DNA of 64,000 nucleotides from Komagataeibacter sp. FNDCF1 (GTDB lineage: Bacteria > Pseudomonadota > Alphaproteobacteria > Acetobacterales > Acetobacteraceae). The position numbers were made by a program, and so were the translations under genes. The notes below the pieces were generated by a model. It was not told the DNA's origin, did not search any database, and saw only the letters and a program-made list of their open reading frames with translations. Of this stretch, positions 48,311-56,918 are shown one piece after another (the first letter of the stretch is position 1; every line of letters begins with the position of its first letter). The stretch is taken from positions 1,367,001-1,431,000 of the forward strand of contig NZ_JAIWOT010000001.1 of the NCBI RefSeq assembly GCF_021295335.1, read 5' to 3'.

Positions 48311-49885
48311 TTACTTGTTGCCACCCTTGAGCGGCGACATAAGGAAGCAGAACGGAACAACCAGCATGCAGCCTATGCCCAGGATCAGGAACACCTCGTT
48401 ATAGGCCAGGATGGCAATCTGTTTCTGGAACTCCATGTACAGCCGCCCTCTGGCCACGCTGTCCAGCGCCCCCTGCGCGTAGCCGCGCGCCGCCGCGACC
48501 ACACGGCTGTGGGCAAGATATTCATTATACGGCTGGTGGTAGGGTGTCATCCAGTGCACCATGTCGCTCTGATGCGCCTGGCGCAGTTCCGTCACCAATG
48601 CCGTTGCACCGGAAATACTGAGCGAACCCAGCACGTTACGCGCCATGCTGAACAGGGCTGAACCGTCAGCATTCAGGTTGCGGGGCAGCGTGGCGTAGGT
48701 GATGGTCGAAATCGGCACGAACAGGAAGGCCATCGTGCCCGTCTGGCTCATCCGGAAGAACACCAGATGGCGGAAATCCAGCTGCGGCACGAGTTGCGCC
48801 GACCAGAACATCGATATCCCCATAAGGAAGAAGCCGAATGCAATGATGTAGCGCAGTTGCACATACTTCATCACGATGCCAACCAGCGGGATCAGCACGA
48901 TCACCACCATGCCACCGGGCGAGAGGATCAGCCCGGACAGGGTGGCCGTGTAACCCATGATCTGCTGGGAGAACTGCGGCACGATAATGGCCGAGGAATA
49001 CAGCAGCGCCCCCACCGCCCCCATCAGGCCGGTGCCCACGGCAAAATTGCGGTCCTTGAACACGCGCAGGTCCACCGCCGGGTTCTTCGCACGCAGCAGC
49101 CAGAATACCGCCCCCCCGATGCCCAGAACCGCCAGGATGGCCATGATCACGATAATGCGCGAGCCGAACCAGTCCTCGTCCTCGCCGCGGTCAACGGCCA
49201 CTTCGAGACAGCCGAAGCCGATGGTGATCAGCCCGATGCCCACGAAGTCCAGCGGGGCCTTCTGCTTGCGCGCCCATGGCGGATCATCGACCATGATCGA
49301 CACGGCGATGGTCGCCAGGATGCCCACCGGCACGTTGATGAAGAACACCCAGCGCCATGAATAGTTATCGGTAATCCACCCGCCCAGCGACGGGCCGAGC
49401 ACCGGGGCGACCACCGTGGCGATGGCGGTCAGGCCAAACGCCGCAGCCCGCTTGTCGGGCGGAAAGGTGTCAAGGATGATGGACTGCTGGTTGGGCTGAA
49501 GCCCGCCGCCAAAAAAGCCCTGCATCAGCCGGAACATGATCAGTTCGGGCAGGCTGGTGGAGATGCCGCACAAAAAGGACGACAGCGAGAACATGGAAAT
49601 GCAGATAAGGAAATAGTGCCTGCGCCCGAACAGCTTGCCCAGCCAGCCCGAGATCGTCAGCACGATGCCGTTGGCCACCAGGTAGGATGTCAGCGTCCAT
49701 GTCGCGTCATCATACGTGGAAGACAGGTTGCCCGCGATATGCGGCAGCGCCACGTTGACGATGGTGGTGTCCAGGATTTCCATGAACGCCGCCACCGTCA
49801 CGACCACGGCAATCAGCCACGGGTTGTGCTTGGGCTTCCATTCCGTGCCATCCGCCCCGCCGGTGGCCGCTGCGGCGGCGCTCAT
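48311..49885 (-). CDS. emrB: DHA2-family multidrug efflux permease (EmrB type)
   Basis: Inner-membrane proton-driven exporter with about 14 TM helices that works with EmrA and an outer-membrane channel. The major facilitator motifs are visible: ILDTTIVNVALPHIAGNLS (D1 motif), LGKLFGRRHYFLI (motif A) and VAPVLGPSLGGWITDNYSWR (motif C). 524 aa. The start overlaps the emrA stop by ATGA. Drug specificity is unknown. Confidence 0.92.
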   Translation of the reverse strand: MSAAAAATGGADGTEWKPKHNPWLIAVVVTVAAFMEILDTTIVNVALPHIAGNLSSTYDDATWTLTSYLVANGIVLTISGWLGKLFGRRHYFLICISMFSLSSFLCGISTSLPELIMFRLMQGFFGGGLQPNQQSIILDTFPPDKRAAAFGLTAIATVVAPVLGPSLGGWITDNYSWRWVFFINVPVGILATIAVSIMVDDPPWARKQKAPLDFVGIGLITIGFGCLEVAVDRGEDEDWFGSRIIVIMAILAVLGIGGAVFWLLRAKNPAVDLRVFKDRNFAVGTGLMGAVGALLYSSAIIVPQFSQQIMGYTATLSGLILSPGGMVVIVLIPLVGIVMKYVQLRYIIAFGFFLMGISMFWSAQLVPQLDFRHLVFFRMSQTGTMAFLFVPISTITYATLPRNLNADGSALFSMARNVLGSLSISGATALVTELRQAHQSDMVHWMTPYHQPYNEYLAHSRVVAAARGYAQGALDSVARGRLYMEFQKQIAILAYNEVFLILGIGCMLVVPFCFLMSPLKGGNK

Positions 49886-50988
49886 TCCGTATGGACCGTC
49901 GGTTCAACCGACAGGCCAAGCGCAAGCGGCAGGTCTTGGCGCAGCCCCTCGTCGATCAGGATCTTGACCGGCACGCGCTGGACGATCTTCACGTAGTTGC
50001 CGGTCGCGTTCTCGGGCGGGAAGGCGCTGAAGGTCGCCCCCGTGCCCAGCTGGAGCGAATCCACATGCCCCTTCAGCTTCAGGAACGGATAGGCGTCGAT
50101 GGCAATATCCACCTTCTGGCCGGGACGCATGTGGGTCAGCTGGGTTTCCTTGTAGTTGGCGACCACCCAGACCTCGGGCTCGACAATGGAGAAAACGGTC
50201 TGCCCCGCCGTGGCAAGGGTGCCGCGCTCGATGTTGCGCTGTGAGATCCAGCCATCATGCGGGGCGCGGATCAGGGTCCATTCCACGTTCAGCTCGGCCT
50301 CGCGCAGCTTTGCCTCGGCCTGGGTCAGGGTGGCCTGCTGTTCGGTCACGCGCGCTTCGGTGCTGGCGATGTTGGGGATGACGGGCAACGCCGTTTCAAG
50401 GTTGCCCTGCGCCTCGAGCACCTGCGCTTTGGCAGCATCGAGGGCTGCGGTGGCGTAGTCGATATTCTGCTGCGAAGTCGCCTCCCGCGTTACACCATGC
50501 TGGCGGCGGTAATCGGTTTCCGCCCTGAACTGCTGGGCCTGCGCCGCCTGCAGCTGGCCCTGCGCCACCATGAGATGGCCAGGGAAGTTCTTCTTCGCCA
50601 CTTCGGCAAGCAGGGTGTAGTTGCTGACCTGCGCGCGGGCGATATCGACCGCCGCCGCCGCCTGGTCACGCTGGGCGCGCCAGTTGCGGTCATCGATGCG
50701 GGCCAGGATGTCGCCCTGATGGACGAACTGGTTGTCATTGACCAGCAGTTCGGTCACGTAACCGCCCACATGCGGCGCCACCGCGACCGCACGGCCTGCG
50801 GTGAAGGCATCATCGGTCTCGACCTCGTTCCGATGCAGGAACCAGTAGATCCCGCCAATCACGATCACGGCCACGGCAATGCCGATCAGGATCAGCTTGC
50901 GGCGCGGAGAGGCCTCCTTCTTCCCTTCCGCCCCGGGGCCGGGTGCGGCGTGTCCGTCTTCAGCTGCCTTGCCTTCATCCGCGGCCAT
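49882..50988 (-). CDS. emrA: HlyD-family periplasmic adaptor (EmrA type)
   Basis: Membrane fusion protein that links EmrB to an outer-membrane channel. It has a cytoplasmic Lys/Glu-rich N-terminus and one TM (about 33-52, LILIGIAVAVIVIGGIYWFL). The lipoyl halves include VAPHVGGYVTELLVNDNQFV and ARIDDRNW, flanking a coiled-coil hairpin (about 100-215). 368 aa. GAGGGAAG precedes the start. A 35-bp palindrome lies 46 bp upstream. No outer-membrane channel gene is next to it. Confidence 0.92.
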   Translation of the reverse strand: MAADEGKAAEDGHAAPGPGAEGKKEASPRRKLILIGIAVAVIVIGGIYWFLHRNEVETDDAFTAGRAVAVAPHVGGYVTELLVNDNQFVHQGDILARIDDRNWRAQRDQAAAAVDIARAQVSNYTLLAEVAKKNFPGHLMVAQGQLQAAQAQQFRAETDYRRQHGVTREATSQQNIDYATAALDAAKAQVLEAQGNLETALPVIPNIASTEARVTEQQATLTQAEAKLREAELNVEWTLIRAPHDGWISQRNIERGTLATAGQTVFSIVEPEVWVVANYKETQLTHMRPGQKVDIAIDAYPFLKLKGHVDSLQLGTGATFSAFPPENATGNYVKIVQRVPVKILIDEGLRQDLPLALGLSVEPTVHTE

Positions 50989-51034
50989 CTGCTTCCCTCA
51001 TCATCACTTTGATTGCAGCCCTGATCCTGTCAGC

Positions 51035-51069
51035 CCATGCATTGACCGAACGGGTCGGTCAATGCATGG
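51035..51069. promoter_or_regulatory. 35-bp perfect palindrome upstream of emrAB (operator-like)
   Basis: CCATGCATTGACCGA and TCGGTCAATGCATGG are exact 15-bp arms around ACGGG, 46 bp before the emrA start. The core TTGACCGA..TCGGTCAA looks like a TetR-family operator. It also contains a TTGACC that could be the -35 box of emrAB, so a bound repressor would block it. No regulator gene is next to it or elsewhere in the window. Confidence 0.65.
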
Positions 51070-51128
51070 CACGAACCTTGCCACACTTCAACCGCCATCG
51101 CCGGTTCCGATGCACATTCCGCCGCGCG

Positions 51129-52913
51129 CTACAGGGTAAACGCCTGGTTGCGCACCATGCGGGCATATAATCCGTCCTGGTCCATCAATGCGTCATGCGT
51201 GCCGCATTCCACCGCCTGCCCCTGCGCCAGCACCACCACCAGGTCAGCCGAACGCACGGTGGACAGCCGGTGCGCGACCACAATGGTCGTGCGCCCGTGG
51301 CGCAGGTGGGCCAGGGCGTGCTGGACAATGGCCTCGCTCTCGCTGTCCAGCGCGCTGGTCGCCTCATCCAGCAGCAGCACGCGCGGGTTACGCAGCAGCG
51401 CGCGCGCAAGGGCCACCCGCTGCCGCTGCCCGCCGGACAGGCGCTGCCCACCGGGGCCGACCAGCGTATCGTAGCCCTGCGGCAGGGCCTCGATGAAGTC
51501 GTTGGCAGCCGCTGCCCGTGCCGCGTCAGACACCTGTGCGTCGCTGGCCTGCGGGTTGCCCATGCGGATATTGTCCTTCACCGACAGGTCGAACAGAAGC
51601 GTGTCCTGGCTGACATAGGCAATGGCATCACGCAGTTCGGCCAGCACAAGGCGCCTGAGGTCCACGCCATCAAGCGTGATCCGCCCGCCCGATACATCAT
51701 GCAGGCGCGGAATGAGGGAGAGCGCGGTGGACTTGCCCGCCCCCGACGGGCCGACAAGGGCCACGGTCAGCCCCGGGGCCGCCACCATGTCCAGCCCGTC
51801 CAGCCCCATGCGCCCGTCAGGGTAGCGGAAGGACACCTGCTCGAAGCGCAGGTCGCCACCACCCGGCGGCAGATGGAGCGCATCGGGCGCCTGCGCCACG
51901 GCCACAGGTTCGTCAATCACATCAAACACACGCTGCAGGCCACCCAGCCCTTCCTGCAGCGCGATGTTGAGCGTGCCCAGCGCGCGCAGCGGGCGCGCGG
52001 CCAGCAGCAGGGCCGCGACAAAACCGGAAAAATCACCCAGCGTGGCCCCGCCCTGTGTCGCCCGCCAGCCCGCAAAGCCCAGCACGGCGGCCACCGCCAT
52101 GCCGCCCAGAACCTCCAGCATCGGGTCCACGCGTGCCCGCCCCCGCGCAATGCGCAGCAGGCCCGCATGCAGCCCGTCCAGAACGTGGGCTGCACGTTTT
52201 TCCTCCGCCCGTTCCAGACGGTAGACACGGATGGTGCGCGACTGGCTGAAACTTTCCGCCAGCATGGCACTGGTCTCGCCTATCTGTTCATGCACGCCAC
52301 CGGATTCCCTGCGCAGCCGCTTGCCCAGCCTGCGCACCGGCAGGGCGGCGACCGGATACAGCACGGCGGCGATCAGGCTCAGTTCCCAGTCCATGTACAG
52401 CATGGAGGCGATCAGCCCCACCACCGTCACCGCATCGCCCAGGGCGTTGGTGGCACGGATCATGGCTTCACGAATCGAGACGGCATCGGTGGTGAAGCGC
52501 GCCGCGATCTGGGCGGGGGCTTCGGTCTCGATACGTGAGATGTCGGCATGGACCAGATGGTGGAACATGCGCCCCTGCAGCCCCCGTATCACCACCAGCA
52601 CCAGGGACTGTACCGCAATCGACTGCCCGTACTGCGAAATGGCCTTCGCCACGGTAATCACCACCACCAGGATCGGCACCTGGTACAGGATACGCGGATC
52701 ATGGCCCGCAAACATGTCCAGCGCGCGCTGGATGACCAGCGGGTAGAGCGCGCTGAATATCGCCATGAGCGCCGTCAGCACCATGACGGCAAGGATACGC
52801 AGCTTGTGGCGGGCCAGTTCATCATGCCACAGCCGGCGCATGAGCAGGCGCGAGGGCACCGTGGCCACGGGTCTGGCCGGCCTGCCTGGCGTGGACGTGG
52901 GAATTGCGTTCAT
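51129..52913 (-). CDS. ABC exporter, fused permease and ATPase (MsbA-like)
   Basis: Homodimeric half-transporter. Six TMs lie in the first 320 residues. The nucleotide-binding domain has Walker A GPSGAGKST, the signature LSGGQRQRVALARALL, Walker B VLLLDEATSALD and the H-loop VVAHRLST. About 594 aa from ATG 52913; the frame also opens with GTG 52961. It is similar to lipid A flippase MsbA and could feed the LptFG exporter encoded at 19-21 kb. Other lipid or drug exporters look the same, so the substrate is inferred. Confidence 0.85.
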   Translation of the reverse strand: MNAIPTSTPGRPARPVATVPSRLLMRRLWHDELARHKLRILAVMVLTALMAIFSALYPLVIQRALDMFAGHDPRILYQVPILVVVITVAKAISQYGQSIAVQSLVLVVIRGLQGRMFHHLVHADISRIETEAPAQIAARFTTDAVSIREAMIRATNALGDAVTVVGLIASMLYMDWELSLIAAVLYPVAALPVRRLGKRLRRESGGVHEQIGETSAMLAESFSQSRTIRVYRLERAEEKRAAHVLDGLHAGLLRIARGRARVDPMLEVLGGMAVAAVLGFAGWRATQGGATLGDFSGFVAALLLAARPLRALGTLNIALQEGLGGLQRVFDVIDEPVAVAQAPDALHLPPGGGDLRFEQVSFRYPDGRMGLDGLDMVAAPGLTVALVGPSGAGKSTALSLIPRLHDVSGGRITLDGVDLRRLVLAELRDAIAYVSQDTLLFDLSVKDNIRMGNPQASDAQVSDAARAAAANDFIEALPQGYDTLVGPGGQRLSGGQRQRVALARALLRNPRVLLLDEATSALDSESEAIVQHALAHLRHGRTTIVVAHRLSTVRSADLVVVLAQGQAVECGTHDALMDQDGLYARMVRNQAFTL

Positions 52914-52974
52914 CAATCGGCCTATAACCGCATGCCCCGGCAAAACAAAGTGCCACGACACGGGGGGTTACAAA

Positions 52975-54210
52975 TTATGTCCCGCCCGGCATGTCCCCCC
53001 GCAGCACCGCATGCATATGCGCCACACAGGCCGCATGGGCCGGGTTACAGCCATTTTCCAGCCACCACCGCCGCACCTGCGCCAGCACCTGCCCCATCGC
53101 GGCACCCGGCGCGCAGCCCGCCGCGATCAGGTCCCGTCCGGTCAGGGGAAAGACCGGCCGCGCGGTTGCCACCAGCCGGGCGCGCAGCCCGTCCCATGCA
53201 GGGTCCGGCCCGCAGCCCTCCGCTGCCTGCGCCAGCCATGCACGCCACAGCAGGTCACGTGCCGGATGGTCCGCCAGCAGGCGCGCGATCGCGGCGGCAT
53301 CCATGTCGGGCCGGGGCGCGGGTGCCATGCGGGCCTGCGCCAGCGCCGCCCCATCGGCACGGGAAAGCCGGAGATGGCGCGCCACCGCCTGCACGTCTTC
53401 CCCCGCCAGCAGGGCGGCAAGCCGCAGCACCGCTTCCGCCGGTGCGCCACAGGCCAGCAGCCGCCCCAGCAGCCCGATATCCCATGGTGGCGGCAGCACG
53501 TGTGCCAGTACGCCGCACGCCGCCATGCGTTCCAGCGTGACGATGACATGCGGGCCGACAAGGATGCGCCGCAGTTCGGACCAGACCCGCTCGACCGAAA
53601 GGCGGTCGATCATGCCTGCCAGCGCCGTGATGGCGTCCATCGCCTGCGCATCCGGCGCGCCATGGCCATAACGGGCCTGAAAACGGAAGAAGCGCAGGAT
53701 GCGCAGCGCATCTTCGGTAATACGCCTGCGGGCCTGCCCCACGAAACGGACGCGGCCCGCCGCAAGATCGGCCTGCCCGCCAAAATAGTCATGCACCACG
53801 CCCGCGCTGTCACAGGACATGGCGTTGATGGTGAAGTCACGCCTTGCCGCGTCCTCGCGCCAGTCATGGGTCCAGGCGACGGTGGCGTGGCGGCCATCGG
53901 TCTCCTCATCACGCCGCAGGGTCGTGATCTCGAAGGGGCGGCCATCAAGCACCGCCGTGACCGTGCCGTGCGACAGGCCGGTGGGCACCACCTTCACGCC
54001 AGCGTCCTTCAGCCGCGCCATCACCACATCGGGGGCGTGGGGGGTGGCAAGGTCGATGTCGGACACCGCGCGCCCGCACAGCAGGTCACGCACGGCGCCG
54101 CCCACCAGCCGGGCATCGGGCAGGATGGCCCATAACCGCCCGATCTGGTCCAGCACCGCGGGCATGTCGCGACGCAGGCATTCAAGCGGGGTGGCGGTGC
54201 TCAGGGGCAT
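52975..54210 (-). CDS. CCA-adding/poly(A) polymerase-type nucleotidyltransferase
   Basis: Class II nucleotidyltransferase that adds or repairs the CCA end of tRNAs (or adds A to RNA). The head has LVGGAVRDLLCGRAVSDIDL (GG and DxD motifs), FEITTLRRDEETDGRH and DAARRDFTINAM. RRITEDALRILRFFRFQARYG binds the nucleotide. 411 aa. Its 5' end overlaps the DUF1285 gene by 10 bp. Alphaproteobacteria usually have one such enzyme, the CCA tRNA nucleotidyltransferase. Confidence 0.9.
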   Translation of the reverse strand: MPLSTATPLECLRRDMPAVLDQIGRLWAILPDARLVGGAVRDLLCGRAVSDIDLATPHAPDVVMARLKDAGVKVVPTGLSHGTVTAVLDGRPFEITTLRRDEETDGRHATVAWTHDWREDAARRDFTINAMSCDSAGVVHDYFGGQADLAAGRVRFVGQARRRITEDALRILRFFRFQARYGHGAPDAQAMDAITALAGMIDRLSVERVWSELRRILVGPHVIVTLERMAACGVLAHVLPPPWDIGLLGRLLACGAPAEAVLRLAALLAGEDVQAVARHLRLSRADGAALAQARMAPAPRPDMDAAAIARLLADHPARDLLWRAWLAQAAEGCGPDPAWDGLRARLVATARPVFPLTGRDLIAAGCAPGAAMGQVLAQVRRWWLENGCNPAHAACVAHMHAVLRGDMPGGT

Positions 54211-54779
54211 GCGTCATCAGGCATGTGGGACAGGGGGAAGAAGACATTCCGGCTCCACACCCCCAGGCAGGGTACCCCATGACAGTGCCCTGCCACCGCA
54301 AGGGCGGCGAGTTCGTAATAGACCGAGCGCGAGATGCGGGCCTCGATGGGCAGGGCGCCATCGCCATCACGCACATGCAGGTAGGGTACGGGCCCGGTGC
54401 CACAGCTTTCGCACGGGACATCCCACGCGCAGCGAATCGGGTGCTCCGGTCCGGCGCAGATCACCTCGTCCACATTGGTGCGGAAGGAGAGCACCTGCCC
54501 GTGCCCGCAACCATGCCATTCCAGTTCGGTTACGACAAAGGGGGCGTCCTCCACCTCGATCGTACCCTGCTCGACCGGGGTCTGCAGCCGGTAGCCGCCC
54601 TGCGCGTCGCGCCGCAGGGTGGAGGCGAACAGGCAGACCATCGGCTTGCGGCGTATGGGGGAGCCACGGTACAGCCATGTCCCGTCCCGCCTGATCAGGA
54701 ACGGCAGTGCGCCGCATGTGCCCGTCTGCCCCGCTGAGGGGGACGGCGTGGCCTTTCCCGTCTCGAAATCGTCCATCAA
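54201..54779 (-). CDS. DUF1285 family protein
   Basis: 192-aa cytosolic protein with the DUF1285 pattern: FLIRRDGTWLYRGSPIRRKP, LFASTLRRDAQGGYRL and TPVEQGTIEVEDAPFVVTEL. A cysteine-rich insert follows (CAWDVPCESCGTGP), which is unusual for the family and might bind a metal. It is usually next to the moxR cluster and a CCA enzyme in alphaproteobacteria, as here. Function unknown. It is divergent from moxR across 91 bp. Confidence 0.85.
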   Translation of the reverse strand: MMDDFETGKATPSPSAGQTGTCGALPFLIRRDGTWLYRGSPIRRKPMVCLFASTLRRDAQGGYRLQTPVEQGTIEVEDAPFVVTELEWHGCGHGQVLSFRTNVDEVICAGPEHPIRCAWDVPCESCGTGPVPYLHVRDGDGALPIEARISRSVYYELAALAVAGHCHGVPCLGVWSRNVFFPLSHMPDDACP

Positions 54780-54870
54780 TTACGTTAACCCGACACTATG
54801 GAAGCTGCTGGACTTGATATAGGGATCAACACCGGCTTGATGAAACCCCCGGACCTGTCAGACTGTTGGA

Positions 54871-55923
54871 ATGATGACCATGGATGATACCCCACCCCTC
54901 CATGCGGCGCCGCAGGCGGGCATGACATCCCCTCCGGCCCTGACCGGCGAGCAGATCGCGGCGCAGGCCGGGAGCATGGGCAGCCGCCTGCGCGCCGTAC
55001 GCGCGGAAATCGGCCATGTCATACTGGGGCAGGACCGGGTGGTGGAACTGGCGCTGACCACCATCCTGGCGGGCGGGCATGCCCTGCTGGTCGGTGCGCC
55101 GGGGCTGGGCAAGACCCTGCTGGTCACAACGCTGGGTCACGTGATGGGCATGGATGCGCGCCGCGTGCAGTTCACGCCCGACCTCATGCCGTCGGACATA
55201 CTGGGCAGCGAGATACTGGACGAGGATGAAAGCGGGCGCCGCAGCTTCCGCTTCGTGGCAGGGCCGGTCTTCTGCCAGCTGCTGATGGCCGACGAGATCA
55301 ACCGCGCCAGCCCCCGCACCCAGTCCGCGCTCCTGCAGGCCATGCAGGAGCGCGAGGTGGCGATTGCGGGCAGCAACCACCAGTTGCCCCGCCCCTTCCA
55401 TGTGCTGGCCACCCAGAACCCGATCGAGCAGGAAGGCACCTACCCCCTGCCCGAAGCCCAGCTTGACCGCTTCATGATGCAGGTGATGCTGGATTTCCCG
55501 ACCGCCGATGCCGAACGCGCCATGCTGCTGGCCACAACCGGCACCGCCACCGCCACCGCCAGCCCGGTCATGACCGCGGCCGAGGTGGTGCAGGCGCAGG
55601 CGCTTGTCCGCGCCCTGCCGGTAGGCGAGCAGGTGGTGGAGGCCATCGTGCGCCTTGTACGCTCCGCCCGGCCCGAGACCACCGACGACCCGACCGTGCG
55701 CGAGGCCGTGACCTGGGGCCCCGGCCCGCGTGCCGCGCAGGCGCTCATGCTGGCGACGCGGGCGCGCGCACTGCTTGATGGCCGTCTTTCCCCCGGTATC
55801 GAGGATGTGCGGGCACTGGCCCGTCCCGTCCTGGCGCACCGCATGGCGCTGTCCTTTACCGCGCGGGCGGAAAACATGCGCCTGCCCGCGCTGATCGATA
55901 CGCTGGCCGGACGGATCGGCTGA
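54871..55923 (+). CDS. MoxR family AAA+ ATPase
   Basis: ATP-driven chaperone-like protein, usually acting with a VWA-domain partner. Walker A is GAPGLGKT at 75-82. Walker B is in CQLLMADEINRASP. The MoxR signatures TQSALLQAMQEREVAI and VLATQNPIEQEGTYPLPEAQ are present (quoted at 20 residues or fewer). 350 aa. First gene of a four-gene operon with DUF58, DUF4159 and a VWA-like membrane protein. Confidence 0.92.
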   Translation: MMTMDDTPPLHAAPQAGMTSPPALTGEQIAAQAGSMGSRLRAVRAEIGHVILGQDRVVELALTTILAGGHALLVGAPGLGKTLLVTTLGHVMGMDARRVQFTPDLMPSDILGSEILDEDESGRRSFRFVAGPVFCQLLMADEINRASPRTQSALLQAMQEREVAIAGSNHQLPRPFHVLATQNPIEQEGTYPLPEAQLDRFMMQVMLDFPTADAERAMLLATTGTATATASPVMTAAEVVQAQALVRALPVGEQVVEAIVRLVRSARPETTDDPTVREAVTWGPGPRAAQALMLATRARALLDGRLSPGIEDVRALARPVLAHRMALSFTARAENMRLPALIDTLAGRIG

Positions 55924-55925
55924 CA

Positions 55926-56918
55926 TTGCCCCTGTCCTTTTTCCCACGCCTGGCCAGCCGCTTCCGGCAGGCGGCACGGCCTGCCGCCCCGGCGACGGGC
56001 GGCACGGCCGGCACGGGCCTGCCGCACAATGCGGTGTCCGCCACGGCGCTGGCCGATGCACTGGCCAGTCGCGTGCCCGCCCTGATCGTGGCGGCGCGGC
56101 GGATCGCGCAGAATGTGGGACAGGGCACCCATCCCCGCCGCAGGGCGGGCCAGGGAGACGAGTTCTGGCAGTATCGCCAGGCCGTGCCGGGTGAGTCCGC
56201 GACCAGTATCGACTGGCGGCAGTCCGCACGCGGGGATCGGACCTTCGTGCGCGAACGTGAAGCCCAGACCCCCCATACGATATGCATATGGTGCGATAAC
56301 AGCGCATCCATGCGGTGGCGGTCCGGTGACGGGCTGCCGCTCAAGGCGGAACGCGCCTTCCTGCTGGCGCTGGCCAGTGCCGCCATGCTGCTGGGCCAGG
56401 GGGAACAGGTGCGGCTGCTGAGCGTCGATGGCGCGCCACCGCTTCGCCTCCACGGCCACCGGGCGCTGGAACAGATGGCGCAGGCGCTGCTGGCCGCCCT
56501 GCGTGCCGCACCGGACGCGCCGGACCTGCCGCCACCTGCCAGCCTCCCGCCCCGCAGCCGTGTCCTGCTGTTCGGGGACGGGCTGTATCCGGCGCAGAAG
56601 CTGGCCGCCTTCCTGCGCGCGGCGGTTGCGCGGCAGGTCACCTGTACACTGGTGCAGGTCACGGATCCGGCGGAAGCGCACCTCCCCTATGAGGGGCATA
56701 CCCGCTTTACCGGGCTGGAGGATGATACGGTCCTGCAACTCGATGCCAGCGCCGACCTGCGCCACGCCTATGCCACGCTATGGGCACGCCATCAGGATGC
56801 ACTGCGCACCCTGTGCCAGGCGGGGGGCAGCCCCATGGTATCCCACATGACCGACCAGCTACCGGAAAAGGCACTTCTGGCGCTGCACGCGCTGCCCGGC
56901 ATGGGGGGCAGGCCATGA
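55926..56918 (+). CDS. DUF58 domain protein
   Basis: Cytosolic VWA-like protein that is a regular partner of MoxR. The DUF58 stretch is clear: GQGDEFWQYRQAVPGESATS, IDWRQSARGDRTFVRERE, then a VWA-like ICIWCDNSASMRW with a DxSxS metal site (residues D-N-S-A-S). 330 aa. The start codon is TTG at 55926, directly after moxR (2-bp gap). The stop overlaps the next start by ATGA. Confidence 0.88.
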   Translation: MPLSFFPRLASRFRQAARPAAPATGGTAGTGLPHNAVSATALADALASRVPALIVAARRIAQNVGQGTHPRRRAGQGDEFWQYRQAVPGESATSIDWRQSARGDRTFVREREAQTPHTICIWCDNSASMRWRSGDGLPLKAERAFLLALASAAMLLGQGEQVRLLSVDGAPPLRLHGHRALEQMAQALLAALRAAPDAPDLPPPASLPPRSRVLLFGDGLYPAQKLAAFLRAAVARQVTCTLVQVTDPAEAHLPYEGHTRFTGLEDDTVLQLDASADLRHAYATLWARHQDALRTLCQAGGSPMVSHMTDQLPEKALLALHALPGMGGRP

